A DNA stretch of 64,000 nt from Rhytidiadelphus loreus (Eukaryota; Streptophyta; Bryopsida; Hypnales; Hylocomiaceae), in NCBI GenBank assembly GCA_947034895.1, contig OX344761.1:68509839-68573838 (forward strand). Reading direction: 5' to 3'. Positions 48,986 through 61,711 of this stretch are shown piece after piece. The translations under genes were made by a program, and so were the position numbers. Positions within the stretch are counted from its first letter, which is position 1. The number at the start of each line of letters is the position of its first letter. Below the pieces are notes generated by a model. That model did no database searches, had not been told where the DNA came from, and saw nothing but the letters and a program-made list of their open reading frames with translations.

Positions 48986-51101
48986 ACGCCAAGGACATTT
49001 TCAACCAATGAATGACAAAGAATCTCTCCATGTGGGCCAAAAGTGCAACTATTCATCTTCCAAATCCTGTGACTTCCAATGAGTGCTTTTGCATTTTTTT
49101 AAGCCAACAAATTCACAAGGTTCCAAAACAACTTATTTCCACGGTGACCAGCTCATCGTTTAAGGGTTAAAAAAGGCTTTGGACATTTTTTTATTTTTTT
49201 TAACAAATGGAGAGGCCTTGGACATTAACAGTCTGACTCGGACCAGCTTTTTGGGTATCGTTTTTTCAGTTTCCCCCCATTCGAGAAATAGAACCATGGC
49301 ATCAAATTTTCCTTTCAGTTTGTTTTTGCCACACATTGAGAAATTATAATACTTTTTTCACAATTTCACAGCAGGTGCCTGCCTGCCTGCAATGAGAGCT
49401 ATGGCTGATATTATTCCCTCTGTCCCTCCCATTAGTCTCCTGTAGTTAATTAATTAATTTTAATTTTAATTTTAAAATCTATATTTGTAAATGCCATGCC
49501 TAGTCAGTCAGTTTTTTTTTGTTTTCAATTTGCTCCAAGTTGTCGATAACTGAACTTAAGTTAAGTTAAAAGTTTATAGGCCGCCTGATTGTACGTAACT
49601 TCCGTTAGGAGGAGAATAGTGTGGCTAAAGAAAGTCTCTGCCAGGTGAATATTAACGGCTGCTTTCTGGGAGGTGGGATTTGTCTCTTTTGGAAACTTAC
49701 AGTTCCAAGACTTTTTCTTATCAGATGCTCTGGCTCCAATTCAGTTCTTCAGTTTTTCGGTGACAGATTTGACTTCAATCTCTGGCTTTTATTTAATTTA
49801 TTATTTTTATTTCCATTTTCCCCCAGAACTAATTTAATAAACTTGTTTCTGATTTTTTTTTAAATATTTTTTAAATATTTTCATTACCGTGTAGAATTTG
49901 GATTCTTGAGCCAGTTGCACTGAACTTATGTTATTACGTAGGCGACAGATCTGTGCTCTAACTTTATGGCATGGGCTTTGGGCTTTGAGAGTTTGTTATT
50001 CCGGTGTAGCTCCTTTGAGGATTATTCCCCAAATCCACTCCACTCCATGATGGTAAGAATCTTCTCCTACAAAACCCCACACTAATCTCATGCCAAAAGA
50101 GACAACCCCACTCCCCACCAAAAAAAACAAAAAAAAACTATTGAGGTACCCCACATCCAATATTTTTTTACACCTTTTCATGTTTTGTATATGCTTATTT
50201 TTTGTTTTTTGCTTTTGCTTTTTTTTGAAACAAATGAAATGAAACATCATTGCCGAACAATATATGTAGTATATATTTTGATACATTGATATGGATACCG
50301 GTACACATATAAGGTGGAGGTCCATAAAGCGCCCATTTAAGAGATGAAACTGAATTTGGGGAGGTGAAAATATTTTTCAGTAAATTCTCCTTCAACGATA
50401 AATAAAATTGGCATCTAACCCAAGTTGTTTCATATTTTTTAGAACTTTGTGGAATTCATTATGAAATTTGAAGTTGAAATGTAGTGACCTCTAAAATCCC
50501 CCACCTCATGAAGTGTAAACTATTTGCACATTGTTTGGTACAATGAGAAAGCAATATGTACAAATAGCGTACATTTGAGGACGTGAGGGTTGAATTCGAC
50601 ACGGAGGTGCTTGAAATGAAATTTTCCAACATTAGATAGTGAAAAGTCCTTGTCACCAAATGTCCTTATTTACAAAAACACAGTTTAACATATACGGATA
50701 TATGGATACACCATATGACATATGCTTTCAAAAAATGATATATGGGTTGGGGATTAAAAAGAATGAATGTAATATATTTTAAAATAAAATTATTGTTGGG
50801 AATAATTATAAATAAATAAATAATGTTTCTTTTAATTTGGAGGTTTTGGATTTTGGTGTCTTTTTTTAGTGACTATCCATTCAAAAGGGACAATTTCAAA
50901 CCCTACACTATATGAAATTTGTGTGAAATTCATATACATATTTGTGGAATTGCTGTGATGTTTCTAAAGGTGTGAGTTTAATATTTTCATACCACGAGAT
51001 ATCTTATGCCTTTGATTAAAGCTATTTTTATTATAACCTTATTTGATGAGGCCAACAAACTTTGATTTCTCTTGAAGTGAAAATTTTCCACCATTGTATA
51101 T
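48986..51101. other. Intergenic region, partly GC-richer at 49240-50050
   Basis: 49240-50050 is less AT-rich and includes TATTCCCTCTGTCCC at about 49413, which resembles a Stowaway-type end but has no clear partner. 50318-50480 is related to the TIR element at 42643. No gene can be supported. Confidence 0.35.
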
Positions 51102-51646
51102 TGCTCCCTTCGTCCCATAATAATAATAGTTATTTTTGTAGTAATGAAAGTAATAAGGACTTTGCAATGATTAATAGTGAATATGCAGTGGATCTTCTCA
51201 ATTGCAAAACAAGTGGACAAGACTATTAATTGCAATGAATGAATGATCAAAAAGTAGGGGGTTGCAATCGATACAAAATCCCACACATAAATATGGATGA
51301 AGGATGAGTAAGGACGATGTTTTATAGAGGAGGAAGAATCCCTATGCAACTACCATTTTTTCCACACATGTCTAAAATTGGCTTGAAATTCAATATATTC
51401 AATGAAAAGTTCAATGTCTTTTTGTCTTTGATCCAATCATCTTCAAATTGCGATAAAAAAAGAAATCAATTTCTAAATTTTTAAAATTTTTAAAGTGGAT
51501 AAATAAACTAGACTTCTTGTACTTCATTTCATTAGTTAATTCCCCCCCCCAAAAAAAAAAAAAAATCTTCAATCCTAAGTAAAAGAGATAAGTAATTCAT
51601 GACAAAAGAAAAAAAAAAGGGGGACTTGTATTATGAGATGGAGGGA
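51102..51646. mobile_element. Stowaway-like (Tc1/mariner) MITE
   Basis: The left end reads GCTCCCTTCGTCCCATAATA and the right end, reversed, TTCCCTCCATCTCATAATA; about 15 of 19 positions agree. Both fit the CTCCCTCCGTCCC signature of plant Stowaway elements. TA flanks both sides (51099-51100 and 51647-51648), the expected target duplication. A C8-10/A15 homopolymer run lies at about 51542-51566. No transposase is present. Confidence 0.7.
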
Positions 51647-54211
51647 ATATATCATGTTAGTTTCATACTTGCCAAATTTCAAAAGTAGAAAAGGAATTTG
51701 ACTTGTGAAGCTTTATTTGCTAGTTGGATAATTTTGAATTTCTTGACCTCTCTATCTAATTCAAGGTCTTTAATTTCAAATATGAATACAATTCTGATGC
51801 ATTTAATCATCCTCGGTTTATGTGTTATCTTTAAGGTTAAGAAGTTGGAACATGATGCAAGAATTGGAGAGGATGGAACTACCCCCTTCTTTTAAAAGGA
51901 TTGAGTTTTCCTAAGGATAAATGTAAAATTTTGCCTCTATTTTGTGGTTGATTAGTCTTGTATTTTTGTTTACCCCCTCAAGGATCAAGAGGACACAATG
52001 TGTCCCCTTCAAATTTTCAATGGCAAATTCTCAGTAGAGTGAAACAAATCTCAATGTATTGTAAACTAGGATCTTATAGAGTAACAAGTTTAGGTACTTG
52101 TTTCATTTTCCAATTTTCAGAATTTCAATGAAAGAAGTATTTAAAATTTTATTTAGGAGATGTAGTCTAATAGAAAAAGGGATCAAACATAATGTTTTTC
52201 CAATGAAAGGAATAGTAGGGATGAAAAAAAAACATTTTCTTGGACATTTATAGTCTTTACACTATACAAACAAACAAGGTCCAGAGAACTTTTTTTTCAA
52301 ATATTCATTTTTAGCAATTTAAAAAATAAAAGGTTCAATCTAGTGTGATTAAGAACACAAAATAATTGGAATGATTCCAATTTTTTTGAAGATGTTCCAA
52401 ACAATATGCTAAAAATACTAATTGTTAAATTTCAAAAATTGACGCATATATAAATTTCTTAAAATTTTGTAGGATCCAATTTGGTCCGTTTTGGCTTTCT
52501 ACCACTTTTGTTTGAAAATGTGTACAAATTTGAGAGAGTTTTTAATTTCTCATTTGAAAGAATAAAAAATACTAAATTTACCTTAAATTCCAATACAATT
52601 TTTTTTGGTGGGCAGAAAAACATTATTTATCTTATTATTATTTTTCTTCCCCTAAAGCTACGTTTTTTGCATATAAAGTTGATCATCCAAAATTGTTATA
52701 ATCTAAAAATACCACATTTAAAATTTCTCACAAATAATTCTATGCATACTAGACAAAGTTGTCTTTACTTTTGTACAATTAAAATTAAAAATTTCAAGTA
52801 CATCTATGTGCAAAAAAAATATCAAAGTGGGACAATTCATTGAAATTCTCCATTGTCAAAAAGTTGTTGGGCCTTGAGGGGTTAATTCCAATTTTTTTTC
52901 ATTCCATGAAATTTTCAATTCAAATTTTATTTATTTTATCATTTGTCATAAATAATTTCTTCTAACGTCTTCAATTGGGATTTTTGCTCAAAGCAATACT
53001 CAAATTTTTAAAGGGAATAGTTTTCTATAATTTCTTTCTATCAATACAAGAAATTTCTATATCATGACAAAATCTTGCAACAATTTTACTCTTTACCAAA
53101 TGAATGCACACTTTTAGAAGAATAAAATACAATTTTCATCCATGTAAGTAGCTTCTTCTCCCATTATGTAACCTAAAGTAAAAATATACTTGGCTATACA
53201 TCTTATTATGTTATACAAAACCACATGTTAAAGCATGATTGCACATTCAAAGACATAATAAAGTGGTACATGAGATTTGTAAACTAATCCTATTCTATAC
53301 CAAATCAAGATGCTTCATCTTCATGAATGTGGAACCTTTGATGACAAACCACTAAAATAGACAATACCTAATTGGCTACATTCATGCACAAGCATTGACA
53401 CAAACCATTGCACATGCCTAGCAAAACTATGTCTAAACATACTATGTGGCTATATCATACAGAAGTCACCTCCATTTAATATACCCATCAAAATGACAAT
53501 TAAATATGATTCATTGAATTCACATTCTATAGTAACCATTAATTCCAAGAATCCGTCAACTTTAAAAAATAAAAACTAATAAATACCAACCACTCATCCA
53601 TAACATTATAAACCTTGTCAGTACAACAAAATCTTTGGTAGGTATCACTACTCTTGCTCAAAGAACCATGCATAAACCATCTATTTCTAAGTTGAAAGAC
53701 AAATTCAACCTACCACAATTAGTTAATAAGAACACTTTAAATAAAATCAATAATATTACCATTAAATATTCAACACACATTCTTTTCCACAAAAGAAAGC
53801 TTGAAAATAACCAAACTATAGCCACCAACATTATCAACCATTGAATAAGTAAAGCACTTTACTTCACATCACCACTTCCTTTACAAATTCAGATTTTGAA
53901 CAATAAATACAACCCACAAAACACTATATTACTAATGTGCTTCATCCTCTACAAATGTCTAACTAATGCTAAAACAATAATAAATCACAACCATAAACAA
54001 AAAAAAACTAACTCAAATAGGTGATAGTATCTAATACACTATACACACTACCATACAAGGCCACAACTACTGTCACTTTCCTACCTCAATACTTCACCCT
54101 AAAGTCTTGATAATGACAAGAGACGAAAGAGAATCCGTACCAACCCACAAACAAACTAGAATTCCTCATAACTTTCATCTCATCAATCAAAATGGAATGA
54201 TTGAAAGCTTT
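51647..54211. other. AT-rich intergenic region
   Basis: No supported gene. About 52600-52885 ends CTTGAGGGGTTAATTCC, again a TTAACCCC-type terminus, so part of this is probably another TIR element whose left end I could not find. Confidence 0.4.
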
Positions 54212-54229
54212 CCACACACACACACACAC

Positions 54230-54284
<55 letters not shown>
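54212..54284. repeat. Compound (CA)n-(TA)n microsatellite
   Basis: About nine CA units (54212-54230) are followed by an uninterrupted (AT)n of about 26 units (54232-54284). The open frame across it is an artefact. Confidence 0.97.
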
Positions 54285-54286
<2 letters not shown>

Positions 54287-55975
54287 CTAGAGAATCAATT
54301 TCAATTATTTATTTATTTTTAAAAGAATGTCTTTTGGTTGTATGTTGAAAATTACATATCATACAACAACTTTTTAACCATGTAGTCAAAAGTTATGAAA
54401 ATTGTTGTGCCTTAAAGTTACTCTTGGGACACACATTCTGTGAAATTTTTCAAAGAAGATAAAAATAAAAATTCCATTCATACTGAGCTGCCCAAAATCG
54501 CTGCGTTGCCAAACACAACAGTGTAAATTTTATTTACTCCAACCTCATGGAGTTCTTTCTCTCTCTCTAAATAGCTTAGCTTCTTCCCTCCCAGTGACCT
54601 CCCCTGCGGCCACAATGCCCGCAAGAAAGAAACCCGGATCTCCGATTCTCCCCGTCGCTTGCGCTGTTGATTCCCCTGCTGCACGAACTCTGTCAGTCTC
54701 CAGCCAGCTTTTCCCCTCCGTCGTAGAGTACTGACAAATCTGTGAGTGATTGACAGATTTCTCTTTTTCGGCACAAATTGAAGAATTGAACAGGTGTAAG
54801 TTAAGTTACCCCGCCTGCTGCAGCAGCAGCAGCAACAGCTAGAGTACGACCTAGCTCACCAAATCTGTCAGTCAGTCACTCACCCACCGGAGTTCAATTT
54901 TTCCCCAAGTAAGGTAGCGTCCAAATCTTGTCAGTTGCCCTGTTTCCCCAAGTGCAGAAACCTTAATTACAAGACTTGGAGCCAGTGCCGGCCAGTCCAG
55001 GACTAAAGAGAATCTGGTCTCCAGGACAATCTCGATGAGTGCTAGCTAGCTGGGGCCCGGCTCCGCAACACACTCCCCAACACAAAAAACCCGAAATGGA
55101 GTGGCTGGCCAACAAGCGCGATACGTTCCGCAACAACCTTAACTTCTTCTCATTGTTCTCAACTCTCAATTCTGGCCAACTCAAGTGCTGGCATTTCCGT
55201 TCTTGATGCGCGCTCCAGCGACACCGTCAAAGCCCCTCCCGGAATCTGGTCGTCAACTGAACTCCTCCCGCGTCTTGTTATTGCCCAAAGCCCACTTTCC
55301 CAATTCCACAATCCCTCACTCCGGCCACATCCATGCATGCAAGACCCATGCCAGGCTCCCCCCCCAAATAATCCGAGACCCCGTCCGATCAAGCCTAAGT
55401 TATAGTACTGATTTGTCCTACTACAGTAGTGAGCGAGGGCCGGGTTAAAAATTAGCTAGCATCACCTACAGAAATTCGTGTCGCCACAAAATTTCACTTT
55501 CGCGGTATGAGACAGTGATATTTCAACTTGCATTAATTCGAAACACGAACTGGTATGTAATACAAGAGACAGGTAAACAAGTGACAGGTGAATTAGCTAG
55601 TGCCACACGCGCGCACTGTTAGGACGAACCAGTGCAGTTTCCTTTACCTGATTAACGTCCAGGTGCAGATGCTTGGGAACCTTGCTAATTTCGATCTACG
55701 GGGAGCTCAGGACGTAGCTTCGGCAGTTTGCAGAAGAATCATTCGTTCGAGGGGGGTCCGTAATTACTTCTCTGTCTTTCCAAATTTGCTAGCTGGGATC
55801 GACGACCGCGTCGACGTTGACTGGGATTATGGGAGTAGTACTCTAATCGCGCATTTAAGGACACTGAGTGGCGTCTAGCTCGTTAATTACTCGGGCGGGG
55901 CTCGAGACGTAGCTTCGGATTTCCAAGAAATATCATTTACCGGCTTGAGTTCAGTTTGCTGGAGAGGGGCCGGGC
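54285..55975. promoter_or_regulatory. GC-rich upstream region of the ent-kaurene oxidase gene
   Basis: From about 54560 the DNA becomes GC-rich. It holds a short CAG repeat (54811-54838), several CTGTCAGTC-like phrases between 54690 and 54950, and two near-identical phrases GAGCTCAGGACGTAGCTTCGG (about 55700) and GGGCTCGAGACGTAGCTTCGG (about 55898). Overlapping short frames on both strands lack homology. A distal promoter is the simplest reading; a decayed small gene is possible. Confidence 0.4.
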
Positions 55976-55984
55976 TCTATATAG
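55976..55984 (+). promoter_or_regulatory. TATA box, probably of ent-kaurene oxidase
   Basis: TCTATATAG stands in GC-rich surroundings, where it is unlikely by chance. A start about 30 bp downstream would give a leader of about 1.1 kb before the ATG at 57093, unless an untranslated intron is removed. Confidence 0.5.
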
Positions 55985-55989
55985 TGGTT

Positions 55990-56860
55990 CATGGCTGAGA
56001 CGGTCTAGCTTCCATGTATTATCGAGAAACGGGTCGCTGTGGAGTCTGTTGTCGTCGATCCTGACTGGGGATCTGCAGAACAGGTGCATGCAGAAACTGG
56101 TTTGATTTGTGAGCGTTTGAGGAGGGATGTACAGTATGCAGTTGTTTGGGCATAATTATACTCGTTTTTACAACAAGTGGGTTGGTTAATTTTCATTAAT
56201 GTTGGTATCTCGGAGAGACTTTCCTTCTTTAGTTGCTTTCAATTTCAGAGGTGTTCCCAGTTATGTAGTCCTGGAACTTCCATGTTTTTTTAGGCAAAGA
56301 TTCTGTGCATCCAGTGGATTAAGGTGAATCATTGCTGAGACTGTGTTGTGGTATCGAGAAACGAGTCATTGTGACGTTCTGGTTGTTGTGGAGTTTGTTC
56401 GATCCTGGGGCCCTGCACAACTGGTGCATGCAGGAACTGGTTTGATTCGTGTGCGTTTAAGGGATGCAGTTGTTTGGGCTTAATTATTAATACTAGTGTT
56501 TACAACAACAAGTGGTTTGGTTCGATTTACATTTAATGATTGTATTTCGGAGAGGCTTTCCTTCTTTTGGTGCGTTCATAATCAGGGGTTCCCAGTTTCA
56601 ACACTCGGTGCATCCAGTGGATTAAGGTGCAATCGTTGCAAACTGCAACATACCGAGACATGAAATTGCTCTGGAATGTGTCGATATGTTGGTTGCTGAT
56701 TGCTGCACGGCCCGGAACTCGTGCAAGCAGCAATTGGTTTTCAATGGACGAGGAGATTTTCAGAGTCAGCCTAATTGAACTTGGGCTTGAGAATACCTGG
56801 ATTCTATAGTTCTTGTAATTCAGAGAGAGTTTCCTTCTTCTTTGTTGTTGTTGTAGGTTT
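55990..56860. repeat. Three tandem copies of a roughly 300-bp unit in the leader of ent-kaurene oxidase
   Basis: Copy 1 (about 55990-56310) and copy 2 (about 56311-56615) share TATCGAGAAACG, GTGCATGCAG, AACTGGTTTGATT, GCAGTTGTTTGGG and TTCGGAGAGGCTTTCCTTC or its variants, with TCCAGTGGATTAAGGTG at the unit boundary. Copy 3 (about 56616-56860) is more diverged but keeps CGAGACATGAA, GTGCAAGCAG and AGAGAGTTTCCTTC. The array starts just after the TATA box. Confidence 0.75.
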
Positions 56861-57092
56861 CTTTTATTAGTTAAAATTCCAGAATCTGAAGACACTGGCA
56901 CTTTCAGGCGCCTGTCTGTTCGTTGTCGGTTGCTGCCCTTGTTGAGTCAAAAATTGACAGCAAGTTCAGTGTTTCTGTTTCTCCTGCACTCTGCCCTGCA
57001 CTCAGAAATTCAAGCAACGACTGAAAAGTGACGGAATGTGACTGCGCAGGGGTATATGAGCGATTGAGAAGAAGGTGAAAGAAAAGGCAGCC

Positions 57093-60000
57093 ATGGCGAA
57101 ACTGCTGGTTCACCACTTGCGGCAACAATGGACAGAGGCAATGAGAACCATGCCTCCAGGGCTAACCGCTGCGGCGAAGATCCTGGTGGGGGAGGAGCTT
57201 ACTGCCAACACATTGATCATCTCCCTTGGGCTTGTTTGGATCCTTTTCCTCGTCGCCCGGATTAGCTTTGGAACCAGGAAAAGACTCCCACCTGGTACGT
57301 CCACTCCAAAGCTTGGTTACACCAAAAACTTGATCCTCGGTTACATTTGCGTGATCCCCTAGTAGAAATTTCCCCCCACCTACAGTTTGTATCACCATCC
57401 AAAAACGCTGAAAACAACACAACGTTAATTCCGTACTTTGTTAGACCACTATGTACATATATGTCAAAAAAATTGACACTGGAATCGCGCCACTTGAACG
57501 AAATTGACGTTACACTAAAAAGAAGTTTCAGAGTTTGACAGCAAACGTTGTTGGAAATTGAAACTCGTTTGGGGGCAGCCTGCTGATGCAGCGTTTGGGA
57601 CCGTTGTCCTCTGAATGATATGTGATTTCTAGTATTTTTGGAGATGATTTGAATCCTCTACTAGAAACTTGGATGTAGAACACTTTACATCGACTTCAAC
57701 TCTGTGCCGTAACTTCAGATTGTACGATATTCTGCAGACTTAGAAACTAGTCCTCATGCATACCCTCGGCATACCGTGAGTGTCCGGACCTCCACTCTCT
57801 CTCTAGCTTTTCCTTGACAAAGATTATGAGTCTCAGAGAAGGGCATATATACTGAAATGAAGTTTTGTGCACTTTGCAGCTATTCCGGGGGGGTTACCAG
57901 TGCTGGGCAACTTGTTGCAACTGACTGAGAAGAGGCCCTTCCGCACCTTCACAGCCTGGGCTCAGAAGCATGGACCCATTTACACCATCCAAGTGGGCAG
58001 CGTCACGCAACTCGTCATCAACAACGCCGACCTTGCCAAGGAGGTACTGTACTAACCTTGGGGGTCATATTTGGTAAAACTATTGCGTTGCAAAGCTCCA
58101 AATTGTGACATTCGAGTGCTCAGAGCTTCAAAAACTGGGATAGGTGTAAATCTGAAGTTCCATTAGGGTGAATTGAGAAGTGCCGATTCTGTCAGTTTTA
58201 ACAACCATGCAAGAATTCCTCCTTAACAATTAGTGCAAACCCTTTGTTGAAACGACACGAAAAAAAAGCATTGGGTATTTCCAACCAACTGGGAGTTTGC
58301 ATTAGTAATTTATTGTGTGTATTCTTGTGATCATATACAGAATCTTGTGATTGCCTTATGTCGATCTAGTATTGCACATTGCTAGCATTGAGTTGGGCGA
58401 ATTACAATTTGTGATCAGCCTGAAACATGCTCACTTCCCACGTGGATCATATTTATTAAAGTTTTGAGTTCCTGAACGCCGTAATTGTGAAATTCAAGTG
58501 CACAGAGCTCTGAGGATGGTAGTAAATCCGAGGTTCCAGTGCCAGTTTTGTCATAATTAGCAACTGTGAAAATTCCTGCAAAACAAATTTGTGCAATCCT
58601 AAGCTGAAACATCATGAAAATTCCAACAGGGGCATGCTATTTCAATCAACTGGGAGTTCGCATTTGTAACATAAGTGTCCATTTTTACGATTATCACATT
58701 CTCGTGGTTACCTTACGTCGATCTCCTAATGCACACACGGCTAGTATCAACCGGAGCCGGCTAGTATTTCGAGTGTTGCGACTGTTGCCTGAAGTCGATC
58801 TGTCCATGCGCTGACTTACAAGAAGCAAGTGACGTGACTAACATTCAATTGGCGAATATGTGCAGGTGATGGTGACGAAGTATGCGTCGGTATCGCAGCG
58901 GCAGATGCCCTTGGCGCTGCGCGTCTTGACGCGGGAGAAGACGATGGTGGCCATGTCCGATTACGGAAACGAGCATCGCATGCTGAAGAAAATGTTGATG
59001 ACCAACCTGCTCGGGCCCAACACGCAGGTACTCACTCCACACACCCGTCTCGTTACTTGAATTCCCTGCAGATCTCCATAACCAATACACATTTTGACAT
59101 GAATTTTGACATGAATCTGGATGATGTGTGTGCAGATTATGAACCGAGACATGCGAGAGACAGCGCTGGTGGGCATGGTGGACGGCGTGCTGGACGAACT
59201 GAAGTCGTACCCCAAGTCCACTGGCGTCGTGAACGTCCGCCGTTATGTGGAGCGCGCCCTCTTCCCCTTCGCCATGAACCAGGTAATGCATTCATCCGCT
59301 CTCCAGCAAACAATGCGTTGCTGGAAGGAAAAATCCCGCAACAGTGCACTGCACACGATTCACCATCCTGTTAATCACCTTATAAAACGATAATCACCAA
59401 TTAAGATCCTCAAAGTTTCTCCGTTAGTGAATGTTGTGATTGGCAACGACACACAAGTGCATCCTGATTCCATTGGTACAGAGAATGGTCAAATAGTCAA
59501 GATTCAAGCTTTGGCAAAATTCCCACTACAGGGAAATGCCAATTACAGCTTCCGGTGACCCTGTTGTGCACGCAGTAACTTACGTTGCAGAGTGAACCGT
59601 GTGCAGTGCGCTTTGCCCTGTTCCCCGTTGTGAAAGTTTGCCCAAGTTTTTTGGGACTGCACTTTTGCTACTCCTGCTTTATTCAACGTCCTGTGTTTTT
59701 TAAGTCTACCGTAAATTCAGATGTTCCAGTTGACGTTCCAACTGACGCTGAGCTAGAAAGAGAGGATGTTCTCAAACGTGACATTCTTCGTGATTCGTGT
59801 CTGATTCTGTTTTAGGGTCCATTTCTCGAGGTCTGGATCCCACTAATGTGCACACGGCTGCCAAAGTTTGAAGCGAACTGAAAGTAGGAGCGATGGATTC
59901 GATGTGCAGGTGTGGGGCTACGTTCCCGACTACATCGAAGTCCCGGAGCTGGGGGCACGCCTGTCGACGTGGGAGATTTTCCAGGCGCTGGTGGTGGATC

Positions 60001-61711
60001 CTCTGCACGCCGTCATCGACGTCGACTGGCGCGACTTCTTCCCGGCGCTCAAGTGGATCCCCAACCGCCGCGTCGAGGATCATGTGCGCGGCGTCGACTT
60101 CAAGCGCAACGCCATCATGAAGGCCCTCATCCGGGCGCAACGGCAGCGCCTCGCAAATCTCCAGGTCTCGAACAAACCAACAAACCAACAAACCATCAAC
60201 CCCCCTCCCTCCCAGCAAACATTTCACTTCAATCCCCCAAATTCCCATCCCCGAACCCTAAACTCTAACCTTAATACCATAAACCGTTCCATAGAGTTTA
60301 AATTCTCGTTGCTGGAAATCTTCTGACGCACGCCATGATGAAGGCCTCATCCGGGCGTCTCTCTAATCTCCAGGTCTCAAATAAACAAACAATCAACCTC
60401 TCTCCCAACAAACATTTCAATTCGAAACCCCTAATTCTCATCCCCAAACCCCAAACCCTTAAACCACACGCAAAGCTTTAATTGTCGTTGTTGGAAATCT
60501 CCTGACGAATGTGAGCACCACTCTTGCAGGGCCCGCCCAGATTCTACGCCGACATTCTGCTTACGGACGCGACGCATTTGACGGAGAAGCAGCTGGAGAT
60601 GTCGCTGTGGGAGCCCATCATCGAGTCCAGCGACACCACGCTCGTCACGACGGAGTGGGCCATGTACGAGCTCGCCAAAAACCCCGACTGCCAGGCGAAG
60701 CTGTACCAAGAGATTCAAAACGTGGTGGGCACGGAACGCATGGTGACGGAGGACGACTTGCCCAAGCTGCCGTACTTGAAGGCCGTGATCAAGGAGACAC
60801 TGCGTCAGTACCCGCCCGTGCCGCTTGTGCCCTCGCGCTTGGTGGAGGAAGACATCACGCTCGGCGGATTCGACGTCCCCAAAGGATACCAGGTAACCCA
60901 CACAATTCGAGACACAACTAGGGTTACAATTGGGGACACAATTAGGTACACAATGCACGTTGCAGTGTTTGCAAGTATAATCGTCGTTGCTGTGAGCCTG
61001 ATTGTGTATTTGACCAGGTAACACTCACAATTCGGGACACAATTCGGGACTCAATGCTCGTTGCAGTGTTTCCAAGTATAATAGTCGCTGCTGTGAGCTT
61101 GGTTGTGTATTTAACCAAGCTCTTGTGAGTTGCAGATTCTCGTGAACTTGTACGCTATTGCTAAGGACCCAGCTGTTTGGAGTGACCCCGAGAAATGGGA
61201 CCCGGAGCGCATTCTTGAAAACGACAACGTCGACATGGGATTCAAAAACTTCAAGCTCATGCCCTTCGGCGCCGGGAAGCGAATGTGCGCCGGCATCACT
61301 CAGGTACTTCGTCAATCTCTCTACAATCTCTGTGAGTTGCTTCTGGAATTGGTTTCTCCAATCTGCCAGGTACCCGACCTCTGCATTGCTTCAAACAAAA
61401 TTATGCTTGAGCTCTGTGCATCACATCCTTCAGTGAATTGCTGCTTCCAACCTCGGTAGAATGCATTCTCCGATTTCTGCGATGTGTACCCCAGAATTCA
61501 GAGCACGCACTGAATCGTTGATGTTGTGCAGGCGATGTTCATCATCTCAATGAATCTGGCAGCGTTGGTGCAACATTGCGAGTGGCGACTATCCCCTGAC
61601 GAGATCGACAGCATGAACAAGAACATTGAAGACGTCGTCTACTTGACCACACACAAGCTCTCCGCTCTCACTTGCGTCGCCACTCCTCGAGTTTCGAACA
61701 GATTACCCTGA
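57093..61711 (+). CDS. KO: ent-Kaurene oxidase (cytochrome P450, CYP701 type), 546 aa
   Basis: Eight exons join in frame (1641 nt): 57093-57294, 57880-58043, 58866-59027, 59136-59282, 59910-60164, 60530-60892, 61136-61303 and 61532-61711; all introns are GT-AG. The enzyme oxidises ent-kaurene in three steps to ent-kaurenoic acid, the precursor of gibberellins and related diterpenoids, at the plastid envelope/ER with a P450 reductase. Visible features are a membrane anchor at about 40-58 (LIISLGLVWILFLVARI), a proline hinge (RLPPAIPGGLPVLGNLL), the I-helix WEPIIESSDTTLVTTEW (337-353), which carries the CYP701-type SDTT in place of the usual AGADTT, the K-helix E399-x-x-R402, PER 454-456, and the haem loop FGAGKRMCAG with C482. 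The family usually has about 510-550 residues. I chose CCATGG at 57093 because no in-frame ATG precedes it. No motif is damaged. Confidence 0.93.
60112..60510 (+). repeat. Tandem duplication of exon 5 end plus intron 5
   Basis: The last 53 nt of exon 5 and the following intron (60112-60330) are repeated from 60332. GCCATGATGAAGGCCTCATC and AATCTCCAG then GTCTCA reappear with a period of about 209 bp, giving a second donor at 60374. The second copy of the exon piece has lost bases, so it is out of frame. Both copies end near a GGAAATC(T/C)TCCTGACG-like phrase. Confidence 0.85.
60891..61125 (+). repeat. Tandem duplication within intron 6 including the 5' splice site
   Basis: A 125-bp unit beginning CCAGGTAAC (donor at 60893) is repeated with CCAGGTAAC at 61018. 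Both copies contain CACAATTCG.GACACAA, GTTGCAGTGTTT.CAAGTATAAT and GCTGTGAGC.TG.TTGTGTATTT. The intron thus holds a decoy donor identical to the real one in its first bases. Confidence 0.85.

Noticed and set aside
49412..49640. Second Stowaway-like element
   Set aside because: One end resembles the signature, but I found no convincing inverted partner or TA duplication.
54107..54322. 71-aa frame
   Set aside because: Most of it is translation of the (CA)n-(TA)n microsatellite.
54478..55448. Several frames in the GC-rich region upstream of ent-kaurene oxidase
   Set aside because: They overlap on both strands, show no family motifs and are expected from low stop-codon density in GC-rich DNA.
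58845..59349. Minus-strand frames within the P450 gene
   Set aside because: They are antisense to exons 3 and 4 of the P450 gene.
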